Assembly (NCBI GenBank): GCA_015680685.1
Contig: MNCI01011387.1
Coordinates: 66,630 to 107,972, forward strand
DNA: 41,343 nucleotides
Reading direction: 5' to 3'
Source of the DNA: Gnetum montanum
Lineage: Eukaryota > Streptophyta > Gnetopsida > Gnetales > Gnetaceae
The notes beneath the pieces are model-generated. The model did no database searches. It saw only the letters and a program-made list of their open reading frames with translations, and was not told the origin of the DNA. The position numbers were made by a program, and so were the translations under genes. Of the stretch, positions 9,849 to 20,922 are shown piece by piece. Numbering within the stretch: position 1 is the stretch's first letter; the number at the start of each line of letters is the position of its first letter.

Positions 9849-10584
9849 TGATGGGACGTGATATTGTAGTCCGCCACAATGTCTATAAATAAGAAGCAGC
9901 ATTAGGAGTTAGATTGTAGCGAAGCTCTAGCAGTTTGATCCCTAGTGTCTGCCTGTAGTGTGGTGAATGTAATTGTACGACATCCTTTATTCGAGTGTGA
10001 TGTACTTGGACATGCACATGATCGACAATAAAGATTGAGATTACTTCATCATTGCAGCATTCACTTTGTTTATTTATTTATTTAATTATTATTTACTGCT
10101 TTCCTAAATTAGTCTCTCTCACCCTTATCTCATGTTAAACCGCGGAATGAGTACGACTTGATTACGAGCATTTAAGTGTGACTACTTGGTAACCCAGTAG
10201 CTTACCCGGGATCTGCGCTTGGTAATCCCAGTGGTAGTCATGCACGAGGTCCAAGATGTGTATGGATGATCAAGGAATGGATGCTCATCACACTTAGGCT
10301 AGATTAGATTCTTTTACCTTTTTCCTCCTAGCTTAGCTTAGTTAATATTTTTTTTCCATTGCCTTTAGGAGTAGCATTAGATTAGGAAACCCATCATACA
10401 CCTCACTCTGGACTAAACCATACATGAAAAATATAACACTAGTCTAGGTGAGAAGACAGTGAACTGCGACCTAAGGATAACTGTCTAGGTGCCACAACTA
10501 GTCCGTCTACAGAGTTCAACCGGATTGCACCTGAAAACGCTCGTATTCATATGGTTGAGTGTAGGGGTACCTCACCACTCATCA
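9849..10584 (+). mobile_element. solo LTR of the Athila-like family with target duplication
   Basis: It begins TGATGGGACGTGATATTG and ends GTACCTCACCACTCATCA, matching the LTR of element A at both ends. It is flanked on both sides by the same five bases, GAGTT (9844-9848 and 10585-10589), the expected Ty3/gypsy target duplication. No PBS, PPT or coding DNA adjoins it, so it is the product of recombination between the two LTRs of a former full element. TATAAATA lies at 9884-9891 and AATAAA at 10027-10032. A three-fold TTGGTAA/CCCAG repeat lies at about 10174-10240. Confidence 0.92.
9884..9891 (+). promoter_or_regulatory. TATA box of solo LTR
   Basis: TATAAATA lies 35 bp from the LTR start, giving an unusually short U3. 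With AATAAA at 10027-10032, R would be only about 100-150 nt, leaving a U5 of over 500 nt. Confidence 0.7.
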
Positions 10585-10589
10585 GAGTT

Positions 10590-13150
10590 TGATTGATGTA
10601 TATCTTCATATAGCATTTTTTGTAGACTATTCATATTTTCATGACCCTCACTATAATCTTATGTATATGATGTTTATGTTTTTATATATTGTGAGAGCAA
10701 TACAAATTTTTCGTTTATGTAGAGATATGCAACTTTATAAATTGATGTGTATACTTGATCTTTGGTTTGACATGAATTTTTGTACAACTTGATCTTGCAA
10801 GATATATATATTTATCAAGTTGTTTATTTCTAATGTATTTTCTTGGATTACTAGATTTTCGGTTGGTCATGGTTGTATTATTATTGGTGATTCTAGATAT
10901 CACTTCATCCTAGTTAGGTATGATAGGGCAAGGTGTTACATGTACTACTATGGTTGAACAAGTTAATAAGTACCATGGATATTGACTAGTACCTAGGGGT
11001 ATTATTTCAATAAGTAGATGTATGTTATGCTTATTATGTATTTATTCTTAAAGCTTGGTCATGCTTAGTTGTGTATTAATGCAATCTCATGTTTCATCTT
11101 TTATTTTAATTTTTAGGTTGACATCTATCTTATGGATACATATGTATTTTATATTAATGATTAGCTTGCATTTTATATTTTAGGTTAGCTTGTATTAAGT
11201 AAATTTTTACTCTATGTTTATTAGCTATTTATAGAGTTAGAGATTATATCATCTGGTACTTTATGTAGTATATTATATATTAAATGTTTTGTATGAGTTA
11301 ATTATTAAGTGGCACATATGGTAGGTTAATAAGTTTTATTATTGTTAGAACATATGCTTCTAAATCAAGATACAATCATTAGTCTCTTAACTTAATCCAT
11401 TAGCAATTACAAGAAGTTATGATAGTTCAACAAGGGTTGCAACTCCCTATGAAATATAAACAATACCAAGTTCTTACTTTGTGATAGGTGGGAAAAAAAA
11501 AGAGATGAAAAAAAAATGAAATAAGGATAATAAAAAAGCAGAAGAGAAAAAATAAGAACATATATAAATAGGTATGACAATAAGCAAAGAGGAAGAATAA
11601 CAATACTAGAATAACAACCTCAAAAATATTTGTAAGCCAAAATATTATGATGATGGTGATGCATAAAAGCACAAATTGTTAATTGCTCCAAGTTGCAATT
11701 ACAAAAAGACTACTTAAGAGAAAGGGACATGCTATATTGAGGTAATAATCTATCAATTGTCATAAGAGAAGCTCATAATAAGTTAATTAAAGAGCATTAG
11801 AAGTGCGCCATTAGTTATAATGTAAATTAGGTACAATTCAATAGGTGATGTACTATTAAAGGAAAAGAAACACCATTGAAACATTAAAATTTTTTATAAT
11901 CTTAGTATGATTAAATATGAAATTATAGCAAGTCTAAAGATGATGATTATAAATTACTACAATTAGAAAAAATACTTGTTATACATTATATATGATAGCT
12001 TATGACCAATACCAAGTTATAGAATTAAGTCAATTTAACTTTGTTTATCATAAGAAGATTTGTAAGTAGTTAAATTAGTAAGAATTACGATACTCATAAT
12101 TATAGGTAATTACGAAAGCTAGTTATCTTAAAGATAATAGTTTTTATCTTAGTTTCTACTCATTAGATTCTAGAAAATTGTGGAGTTGGCATACGGTGTA
12201 AATTTGAACTTCCATAATTATATTTTTGTTTGAATGGTTAGTATCTAGTTACATGGATGATTAATACTATTAATTTTTAATAAATAGCATACGTTACACA
12301 TTTATTCTTATATTATTGGTGAGTGAGTTAGATAGAGGAATTATAATTAGTAAGTCCCATGTGTAGTAATTCAAAGTTGTCATTTTGTTTATTTTGTGAG
12401 GACTTGGTTAGATGACTTGGGAAGTTTTTACTATTTGAATTTCACATTACATAGGTTAGATAGAGTTACATTTGAACTTTCTAGCATTTTGGAAATTGTT
12501 CTTGTTTAGTTTGGGAAAAATTTGGTTAGTGTTAGAATTAAGGTCAACACAATTATTTGAAGCCTATACCTATATCTATCCTACCTTAAGAGCTATGTAG
12601 CACACTATGACATTGTTGGATTAGGAGATGGAAGCTTTGTTGGTTGGTTATGAGTAGGTGAGAGTCAGTTTGTGGTTGATGGGTATATATCCTAGTTGGT
12701 TCATTATGTGCACATCATCTTTGACCTTGTTAATAAATGATTCCTAGCTAAGAGGATTTGACCCTCCCTTATATTTGACACTTCCACCAAAATATGCATA
12801 TGCATAGGCTTGTATACTAATGTAGGCTTTCTTGTTTTCTTTTTTATTTATGATCATGTGTTGGAGAATGGACTTTGATGATTATAAACTAACATAAATC
12901 TAGCATTTTCATAGTCCAAAGTTCTTGTTGTCAATTAGATCTATGTTTATCTTGATTAGATGGTTCTCCAGCTAGTTTCTTTACATACAATACTTAAATT
13001 TCTATTCATTGTATCATTTGTGATTTTTATTTCCCTTGGAATTAGAGTCTTAATTTCAATTTGAATGGAGCATAACTATGCATTTTACCCTCGCTAGATT
13101 GAATTCATGATTTCCAATTAATTTGGAAGACTTTAGGGATTTTTTGCTTT
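10590..13150. other. AT-rich non-coding repeat DNA
   Basis: About 2.5 kb of AT-rich sequence without a coding trace in either strand. It includes A-rich runs at 11480-11560. It continues the target sequence of the solo LTR. It is probably old transposon untranslated DNA; I recognise no family. Confidence 0.5.
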
Positions 13151-13169
13151 TCAAAATGACTTGTATGAA

Positions 13170-13480
13170 TACTATCATGGTCAGGTCACAACCTAATACC
13201 ATGAATTGTCTTGGGCTCATGGTTTGTTAATACCACACCACAACATGACCAAGTTATAGTCCTTAATTATGAGCCATGATGGGATCATAGCCAAATTGCA
13301 ATCCTTCACCACAAGGAATACTGTGATTGTGACTAGGTCGTAGTCCTCCATTAAAAGCCATGGTTAGGTTGTGGTCTAGTTGGAGTTGCCAAACAAAAAG
13401 AAAATAAAAAGGGATGCAAGTAATAACATGATAATAATGTAGTCATGGTAGGCATTGCAAGCTATAGTTAAGTCATAGCA
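13170..13480. repeat. degenerate cluster of (C)CATGGTxAGGTCATAGTCC-like words
   Basis: A word of about 18-20 bases recurs with variation: ATGGTCAGGTCACAACC, ATGACCAAGTTATAGTCC, ATGATGGGATCATAGCC, GTGACTAGGTCGTAGTCC, ATGGTTAGGTTGTGGTC, GCTATAGTTAAGTCATAGC, spaced about 40-50 bp apart. It resembles the short-word arrays seen in LTR U3 regions elsewhere in the window, and repeat R follows it. Confidence 0.55.
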
Positions 13481-13859
13481 TTTATTCTTCAACATATTTA
13501 TCTTAGCGTTTGCATTATTCTTACTAGGATTTATGCTTGAACTAATCCTAAGCAAAATGCACTAGTTAGACAAGTGATGATATGAGTTTTAGGATTAGCT
13601 AAACTTTCCTTGATTTATAGTTACGTTAGTAACATATAGTTTATTGTTATTCATTTTCAATTATGCTGGATGTTCTTCCACCACTAGATCTATGTATTAC
13701 ATTGTTATGTTTATTATGCTATTTGACGGGCTTTTGGTTTATTGTGGCTAGGTTGTGTTATTATTTTTTGTTTGGGAGCTAACACCAAGTTTGTATGATC
13801 TATTGATGATTGGAAGATATTTTGGGGGTTTTGTTGTTGAAACCTTGAAAGAATCGTAA

Positions 13860-15300
13860 TAGAGTTCAATTAGAACTTTATAACTTAACATTATTCACTA
13901 GAATCAAAACCATGACTTGGAGCTTTTAAATGAAGAATCTTACTACTAGGCTAGTATTTAATTTAATATAGGTGATTAATTATTTAATGCTGTTAGATGT
14001 ATTTTAATAGATTAGCTCTAATTTTCTTGGTTAAATCATAGGATTATATTATTGTTGTTATTATTATTTCTATTAGTGTTGTTATTAGTTTTCTACATAA
14101 GTGAATACAATATGCTTGCTAGGATATTTTGTTAAAATGTTCCATCCTTTGTTTTGCTACTATTAGAGTTTAGTCATAGATCTACTATATATTTTATGAT
14201 TAAATGTTAAATTTCAATTATTCATGGAAGGTTTCCTTTTTGTTAGTTATCATGCCTTTACAAGTATTTAGTTATGCATATTTTATTCTTTGTGCACATT
14301 CAATTATGTATATTTAATTCAATTATGCACATCTTTTATTGTTATTATGTACATGTAATTATATAATACTTTATTGATGGGGAAATTTTGAATCTTAACC
14401 CTATCCAAACCATACCCCTTGTCACTTTTTGTCATTAAATTAGAAATTGGAGTTCATTTTTAACTAAAATTAAATATTGCATAAATTGGTTTTGTGAAGG
14501 AAGTACCTTATGATGATGTCCTACCTAGAATCTAATCTTACCTATATATCTAGGATGTTCAAAAACATTAGTTTTGACCTTGGTTAACTAAAATTAGAGT
14601 TGCAATTCTTGAGATATTAGATTTTGTAGTTTGCTAAAATACTGTAAAAGTTTTAGCATTTGAACTAGGTGACCATAATAAGTGAAACTCAAGTAAGAGT
14701 TTGGCATACCACTAGGTAGAGCACTTGATAAAGATTTTATAAGTTCAAATGGAATTTAATTTAGAGTTCATATGTGGCTAATATGAGTGTTTAAACATGG
14801 AGAGTATTAGTGGAGACGAAAAATTAGGAAGTAAACTTAGGAAAAACTTAAATGCTTAAAATTTTCTTAAAAAAATAAAAAAATAAAAATAGGGAAAAGT
14901 AAAAGATTGTTTTATTTCACATGAGAAAAGTAAGATGTGTAATGCATAAAAGGAAAGTGTATGTTATATACATAAAATATATACATGTTATGCATAGTCC
15001 TTATATCCATCGCCTTCCTCTTATTTTTTTATCACCTTACTCCCTTGTGCATTAGGTTTTTCTTTTTGTTTCTAGAATAAAAATAATATTTCATCATTTT
15101 CTTATTTGAAAATTAATTTTCCTCTTTCTTCTTCATTTTGAAGCCAAATTTAGCCTTATTTCTTTCATTTCTGAACATGTAGTAAGCCCACATGTCACAT
15201 TGGATGTTATTTTCTCCTTATAAATAGATTTTGGGTTTCAATATGTCTCATTTCAAATCATAGAGGATTTTTGACATGATAGTTCAAAGAGAAGTAAAAG
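13860..15300 (+). repeat. dispersed repeat R, copy 1 (LTR-like)
   Basis: This segment is homologous, in opposite orientation, to about 38030-39430. Matching landmarks include ATCATGCCTTTACAAGTATTT (14249 and its complement near 38994), the block around TACCCTxTGTCACTTTTT (about 14412 and 38845), AGAATCTAA-CTTA (14528), TGTAAAAGTTT (14645) and AGCCCA-ATGTCA followed by a TATA-like box and AATAGATTT (15186-15230). Homology that continues through a TATAAATA box suggests R is the LTR (U3 plus start of R) of a retrotransposon. No protein trace lies inside it. Confidence 0.65.
15219..15226 (+). promoter_or_regulatory. TATA box of repeat R copy 1
   Basis: TATAAATA in the context CTCCTTATAAATAGATTTTG. 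In the copy on the minus strand the corresponding position (about 38114-38122) reads TGTAAATAG, a decayed version. The sequence downstream is also conserved between copies, as expected for the start of a transcript. Confidence 0.5.
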
Positions 15301-15368
15301 GATAATTTTGGGCATCTTGGGGAAAAGAAAGAAAATAAGAAGATTCTAAAAGCCTTGCCAACACAAGT

Positions 15369-15545
15369 AAGAAAGATTAGTTCATTTTTCTTTTTATGTA
15401 GCCACCTTAATTTATTGTGGATTTTGTAAGAAAGATTATTTTACTTTCCTTTTCATGTAGTTGCTCTACTTTATTCTAAATTCTATAAGAAATATTATTT
15501 TATGTTTTTTTTAAAGGAGCTATCCTATTTTGTTATGAATTTTAT
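15369..15545 (+). repeat. 59-bp tandem repeat, three imperfect units
   Basis: Units start AAGAAAGATTAG (15369), AAGAAAGATTATTTTA (15428) and AAGAAATATTATTTTA (15487), an exact 59-bp spacing. Each contains a run of T, then a GTAG/GGAGC word and a TTTATTxTGAATT word. The array lies about 140 bp downstream of the TATA box of repeat R, thus in its presumed transcribed part. Confidence 0.75.
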
Positions 15546-16181
15546 ATGCTTTCTCTCTACTTTCTAGGTTTTTGTTAATTTTTTCATCATTTTGATTACT
15601 ATGTAGAGATTTGTTGAAATTTTGTTACTTTGGACTTTTTTTATATGGAAATAAGTATTTTAATCTTGTATAGAACATTTTCTATCTTTTTGGTGAATTT
15701 TTGGAATTGTGGAAACTTTACCCAACTTTCTCCTTAGATATTTTATTATCATTTTGAATTAGCTTTTGATATAAGCATGATTTTATTAGAATTTTATGGA
15801 ATTTGGCTATTTTGGAAATCCTTTGTATTTTTGGAATAAAATAATGATATTTATGAGACCAATTTTTCTTAGTCGATGGTGGGAGCCATGAATCTTTTAG
15901 ATGCTCCCATTTGCATGCAGTAGTGGAGTGTTCTTTAGTGGGATCCATTCCATGGAAATAAGGATTTTTAAATGGATTTCTTACCTTGGATTCTAATTTG
16001 TAAGTTCATGTGAGGTTGAGAAACTGGTTGAGACTAAGGCATGGAGTAGTTTAGTCTAGTGGTATGCGGTGAGACATAGTCAAGATCTACTCTTCCAATG
16101 ATATGTGTGCCTTAGTCATTGAGGATGTTAGTAGTGAGGCTTTTGCCAAGACTTGGCCATGAGTGGCTCATTTGGGGTTAT

Positions 16182-16510
16182 AAGAATAATCTGATGATAG
16201 TAATGAGGTTATTCCAAAACTTGTTAGTGTGTCCCTTTGATAGTGAAGATAACCAAGAGCTAGCATTTAGAGATGGCTAGATAAAATATGTACTCTTTGA
16301 ATTGTTGTTGGACAAATTTGTGATATATTTAAACATTAAATCATTAAAAGGATAATTTGATGATAGTAGTGAAGTTATTCCAAGACTAGTAGGTATATTC
16401 CCTTGATAATGAGGATAACCAAAAGCTAGCCTTCAAAGATGCCTTAATAAAATATATATTCTTTGGATTTTTTGATTTTATTTGGATTTTTGAAAAATTT
16501 GTGGTATTTT
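16182..16510 (+). repeat. 166-bp tandem duplication
   Basis: The word TGATGATAGTAATGAGGTTATTCC (given by position: starts at 16192) recurs at 16358 with a few substitutions. The following ATAACCAA(G/A)AGCTAGC and ATAAAATAT(G/A)TA-TCTTTG landmarks repeat at the same 166-bp offset. No coding content. Confidence 0.7.
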
Positions 16511-17257
16511 TAAATTTTGAAACATTTTTGAATATTTGATTCAAAACCTTTGTCTAGCTTGTATCCTAAGATTTTAGCCTATAACCTTTATGCTCCATGA
16601 AGAGGAAAATAAAATAACCTTTCTTATTTGAGGGGTTCTTACCCCTCTTACATTTTGATGTAGAAAGCCCATAGTAGCCATGGAAACACTGAAAGAGGGA
16701 TATGAGATGAAAGGTGGGTAAATTCTGTACAAGTTGGACCCTTTAAATTTGAAAAATAATTTTGGTAAATTTCAAATACCTAATTTTTTTGAATAATTAA
16801 TAAAACACAATAGATATGAAATTACTATATGTGGCATTTAGATGATGATATAGAAAGGATCATTTTACATTTCAATGCATTTAGGAAAATTTAATATTAT
16901 TAATTATATATTAATATTTTATTTAATTAATATTTTTAATTTTATTATTTAATTTGTTAAACTTAAAACATGAATATCTTTATTTTTAGATGTTCAATTG
17001 AGGTGAAACAAGTATCATTAGAATAGCTATTTTACATACTATTTATGTTGCACCTAGTGAAATTTTTTAACATCAACATTTTTGTGGTTACAGAAAGATT
17101 TATTTTTATTTAATTATAGAAGAAAGTATTATGAAATTTTGTGACATTGCTTTGCTCTACTATATTTATGCTTCTAATGAATAATTTTTTTCTATTTTAC
17201 AACTTCTTTTTGAATTATTAAATCAAGGTTAAATCTAGATAACTGGGGTTTGTTGGC
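16511..17257. other. AT-rich non-coding DNA, left target flank of element C
   Basis: Very AT-rich (for example TTAATTATATATTAATATTT near 16900) with no coding trace. It is the pre-insertion flank of element C: 17257 was originally continuous with 32921 apart from one copy of ACTAC. Confidence 0.6.
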
Positions 17258-17262
17258 ACTAC

Positions 17263-18143
17263 TAATGAGCAACGAGGTACCCCTACATTGAACCATACAA
17301 ATCACAGAGCATTCATGCGCAATTTGATCAAATTTCATGGACTTTATAGTTTCCAGTGCACTAGTCTTCTAAGTAGTGAACCTTGTCTTAGGTCGTTCAT
17401 TTTCTTCCCAATTACACTTGTGACGTACATTGGTATGGTTAAGTGTAATTGAGGCATTTAGTTTTTATCCTTTTGTATTTTATCATTTTGGTGTTTAAAG
17501 GGAAATAAAAGTAATTGGATTAACTAAGTTAATTTAACTAATTAACTAGTTTCTAAGTATTCCTAACATAAGCATTTGGTCCCATTTTCCACACACATCC
17601 TAAACCCATGTATCTACTGTTAGATTACCAAGCACTGTGCTATTGGGCATACTAAGTAATAATGCTGCTGAGATTACTAAGTGAATACATGTTACGCTTG
17701 AAGTGGTCGTACTTATGTGTTTAATCTATCTAGCTTATCTTTCTTAATTACTTAATTATCTTAATTATGAGAAAACATTGAATATATTATTGAAAAGATT
17801 AAATGCATAAGTGAAACATTTAAGCTATCCAGAATGTTGCAAGGTTTATCAAGAAGTTCATCTTTATTACTGCACACACTATTGTGCTCAAGTACAATAA
17901 TGCTCAAATAACGACCCATACACTTAATGACTCCTGCTGTGGGCACTTGGAAGAAATATTCTAACTTTCAAATGAACAAACTGTAAGAGCTTCACTACTA
18001 CTAAAATATCGTTGCCATAAATGTAGCTGGTATGTGCATATTTATAAGAAAAAAATGGACACTGCATTGATGGGGCCTCATCAATGCATGATACGATGTG
18101 TCGATGGGGCCTCGTCGATGCAGCCAAGAAATGCGACTCATCA
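17263..18143 (-). repeat. 3' LTR of element C (881 bp)
   Basis: On the minus strand it starts TGATGAGTCGCATTTCTTGG and ends CGTTGCTCATTA. It matches 32061-32915 along its whole length. Its U3 is about 95 bp and holds GAGGCC words (plus-strand positions 18062-18122) directly upstream of TATAAATA (18039-18046). The end is TA rather than the usual CA in both LTRs of this element, and the flanking ACTAC supports that exact boundary. A triple GATTACCAAG-like repeat lies at 17609-17690. Confidence 0.93.
18039..18046 (-). promoter_or_regulatory. TATA box, 3' LTR of element C
   Basis: TATAAATA on the minus strand, just downstream of the GAGGCC repeat words. The 5' LTR has the same box at 32841-32848, there the probable start region of the genomic RNA. 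Confidence 0.7.
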
Positions 18144-18157
18144 TACCCCCACAACTA
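18144..18157 (-). other. polypurine tract region of element C
   Basis: The minus strand reads TTAGTTGTGGGGGTA immediately before the LTR start TGATGAG. This is the primer site for plus-strand synthesis and confirms that 17263-18143 is the 3' LTR. Confidence 0.65.
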
Positions 18158-18389
18158 AATGAAAACTTGTCCCCAAGTTCTTTTACAAAATTGGTAAGGT
18201 ATGGGATTATTGACTGACCTTTCACAAACAAAATAGACTGACTTCACAAAAATGAAATGCCTGAGTGTATAGATCAACACATTACAAAAATTATGGTGTT
18301 AAAATTAAACACCTTGACATGATTCTTCAAAATTGGATAGCATGTTCCTTGATGGCATGAAGTTTTGTGGAGAAGATCAAACAGTCCCA

Positions 18390-19990
18390 AGCGATGGTGG
18401 CTCCTAAGGTTTTGAGGAACCTTCACTAGCATCATGCACGTGTGACAGTTGAGATGGCTATGGCTATCTTGATGCTACTACAACTTCTAGTGGAAGGTAG
18501 AAAACATCTAGCAATGCTTTTATTGTCTCCTTCTTACTTCTAGGATCATGCACCATCCACATAGCTTCGCCAATGTGGATTGGAATGGGCACGTCCTAGG
18601 GACATGGGATTACTAGAAAGAGCTCCTTTGCATTAATAAACTAGGTAATGAGTTGTTGACATTCAATGTCGAATGCTTTGATTGCATCCTTCAGCTCCTG
18701 GTAATCGTTCATCCTTTTGGCTAAGTTCTTAGCAGTTGATCATTGATTCGTGAATCATGCTTTGAGAACTTCAAGTTTACCATTTAAAGTCTCAAGCTTC
18801 TACTTGGTGTCTCTATGGTGTTTGAACTCTACCTTGTATAGCAAACCTGAGCTAGCCACTTTTTTTTCTAACTCTAACCATGGCTATTCAGCAGTTAGCA
18901 TTGCCAAGTTTGCATAGTGGAGATTGGCTAGCTTCATGTATTCTGTCATCTCTTCTATCTTCAACTCCTTTAGTTAGATCTCTACTTTATTGTAGGCATC
19001 AATCCCATCAATGATGGGCTGCCAAACTTCTTTTCCTTATTGAAGTTGCTAAAGAGCTTCATTTATTTTTTCCTTTGCCATCTAGATGTGCTTCTCATTT
19101 ACTTCCTTCTGCAAGCCAACCTAGTCTCTATAGTGAGTTTTAACTCTCTCAAAATTCAAAGCTTCATTTTTCCAAGCAGCAATATCAATAGTAGATTTTT
19201 GGCATAAGGCACGAACTTCTTCTATCGATAGATTCTGATTTTCTATGGCTAATTTCCTTAATTCCATATTCAACTTGGCTAGCTTCTCTTGGTGTTGATG
19301 AATGAATTCTTGCATTTGTTCTTCTTGGGCATCAACATTACATAGGCGATGATTTTTTGTGGTCAATGCTTCGTTCTCCTAGCATATTTGAAACAAGTCC
19401 TTCTGAACTGAATATTTCTTTGCCTATGCTATGGACTAGTTAAAGATGGTCATCACTACTTCCTCCTTAGCCTTCTTGAGTTGTTCTTGAAGTTGTTGAA
19501 AAGCTTCATCTTTGGTTATTTTTGAGTTGAGGAGTGTAGGATTAGCAAGATGGGCATGTAATTTGGCAACCTTCATGGCCAAGCATTGATTTTATGCTTG
19601 AGCCATTTTGAGATGCCCCTTCAAGATGATGCATTTTCCCCTTGCTTCTAGTAGCTTCGATTGGATTATAGTGATGTTATTTGAAAAATCAGAGATATCC
19701 AGAATCGATTGTTTAGTCCCCACTAGGTGATCTAACAATTCTTCATGCTTGGCTGCATTTAATTTTTCACTGACTATGCTTGCAAACATCTACACATCTC
19801 AAAGTGTAGATACGTCTAGTATAGATACCATAGGTGCATTAAGTGCTTTGATGATGCAGTCAACAACTACCTCAGCTGCAGTCTCTTACCCTTTGTGTTA
19901 CATCATTAGTATAGTGGCCCCTTCACCTTCCTCCAAACACAACGAGAAAGAGGTGGCATTCTGTTGGCGACCATTTGGGACACGATCGCC
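18390..19990 (-). pseudogene. post-pol reading frame of element C, coiled-coil C-terminal part (decayed)
   Basis: The minus strand keeps a long frame with scattered stops (CAA, CAG, CGA to stop type). It is rich in Leu, Lys, Glu and Ala with heptad-like spacing, for example HQHQEKLAKLNMELRKLAI at about 19265-19325 and KEELKIEEMTEYMKLANL-like wording near 18920-18980, pointing to a long coiled coil. Toward the C-terminus come a more globular patch (DVPIPIHIGEAMWMVHDP, about 18545-18600) and a Ser/Pro-rich tail. There is no transmembrane segment or signal peptide, so it does not look like a true envelope glycoprotein. Element E has the same region at 40560-41343. Function is unknown; the position after pol corresponds to the 'env-like' ORF of Athila elements. 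Confidence 0.7.
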
Positions 19991-20193
19991 AACGAGTGTC
20001 CTCGAACAGGATTTAGGTGCCTGCTGGTCTCTGGCAACATCAAGGCCCAGATACCTCCAAATAAACTCAGTAGTTAATGTGAGTATGTGTGTGTGCTTTT
20101 GCGGTGTGTGGTTGTGTAAAATGTAACAAGTGCGTTGTGTGTGAACTACAAATGACTTACTTTAAAGAGATTCAGCCAACTTTGCCAAGTACT

Positions 20194-20922
20194 NNNNNNN
20201 NNNNNNNNNNNNNNNNNNNNNNNNNNNNNNNNNNNNNNNNNNNNNNNNNNNNNNNNNNNNNNNNNNNNNNNNNNNNNNNNNNNNNNNNNNNNNNNNNNNN
20301 NNNNNNNNNNNNNNNNNNNNNNNNNNNNNNNNNNNNNNNNNNNNNNNNNNNNNNNNNNNNNNNNNNNNNNNNNNNNNNNNNNNNNNNNNNNNNNNNNNNN
20401 NNNNNNNNNNNNNNNNNNNNNNNNNNNNNNNNNNNNNNNNNNNNNNNNNNNNNNNNNNNNNNNNNNNNNNNNNNNNNNNNNNNNNNNNNNNNNNNNNNNN
20501 NNNNNNNNNNNNNNNNNNNNNNNNNNNNNNNNNNNNNNNNNNNNNNNNNNNNNNNNNNNNNNNNNNNNNNNNNNNNNNNNNNNNNNNNNNNNNNNNNNNN
20601 NNNNNNNNNNNNNNNNNNNNNNNNNNNNNNNNNNNNNNNNNNNNNNNNNNNNNNNNNNNNNNNNNNNNNNNNNNNNNNNNNNNNNNNNNNNNNNNNNNNN
20701 NNNNNNNNNNNNNNNNNNNNNNNNNNNNNNNNNNNNNNNNNNNNNNNNNNNNNNNNNNNNNNNNNNNNNNNNNNNNNNNNNNNNNNNNNNNNNNNNNNNN
20801 NNNNNNNNNNNNNNNNNNNNNNNNNNNNNNNNNNNNNNNNNNNNNNNNNNNNNNNNNNNNNNNNNNNNNNNNNNNNNNNNNNNNNNNNNNNNNNNNNNNN
20901 NNNNNNNNNNNNNNNNNNNNNN
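20194..20922. other. assembly gap (729 N)
   Basis: A run of N with no information. It lies within the foreign block, so the contiguity of element C across this point rests on the scaffold and on the matching post-pol frame on both sides. Confidence 1.

Noticed and set aside
11427-11672. Phe/Leu-rich minus-strand frame (possible membrane peptide)
   Set aside because: It is produced by an A-rich plus strand read backwards; no start context, homology or conserved partner.
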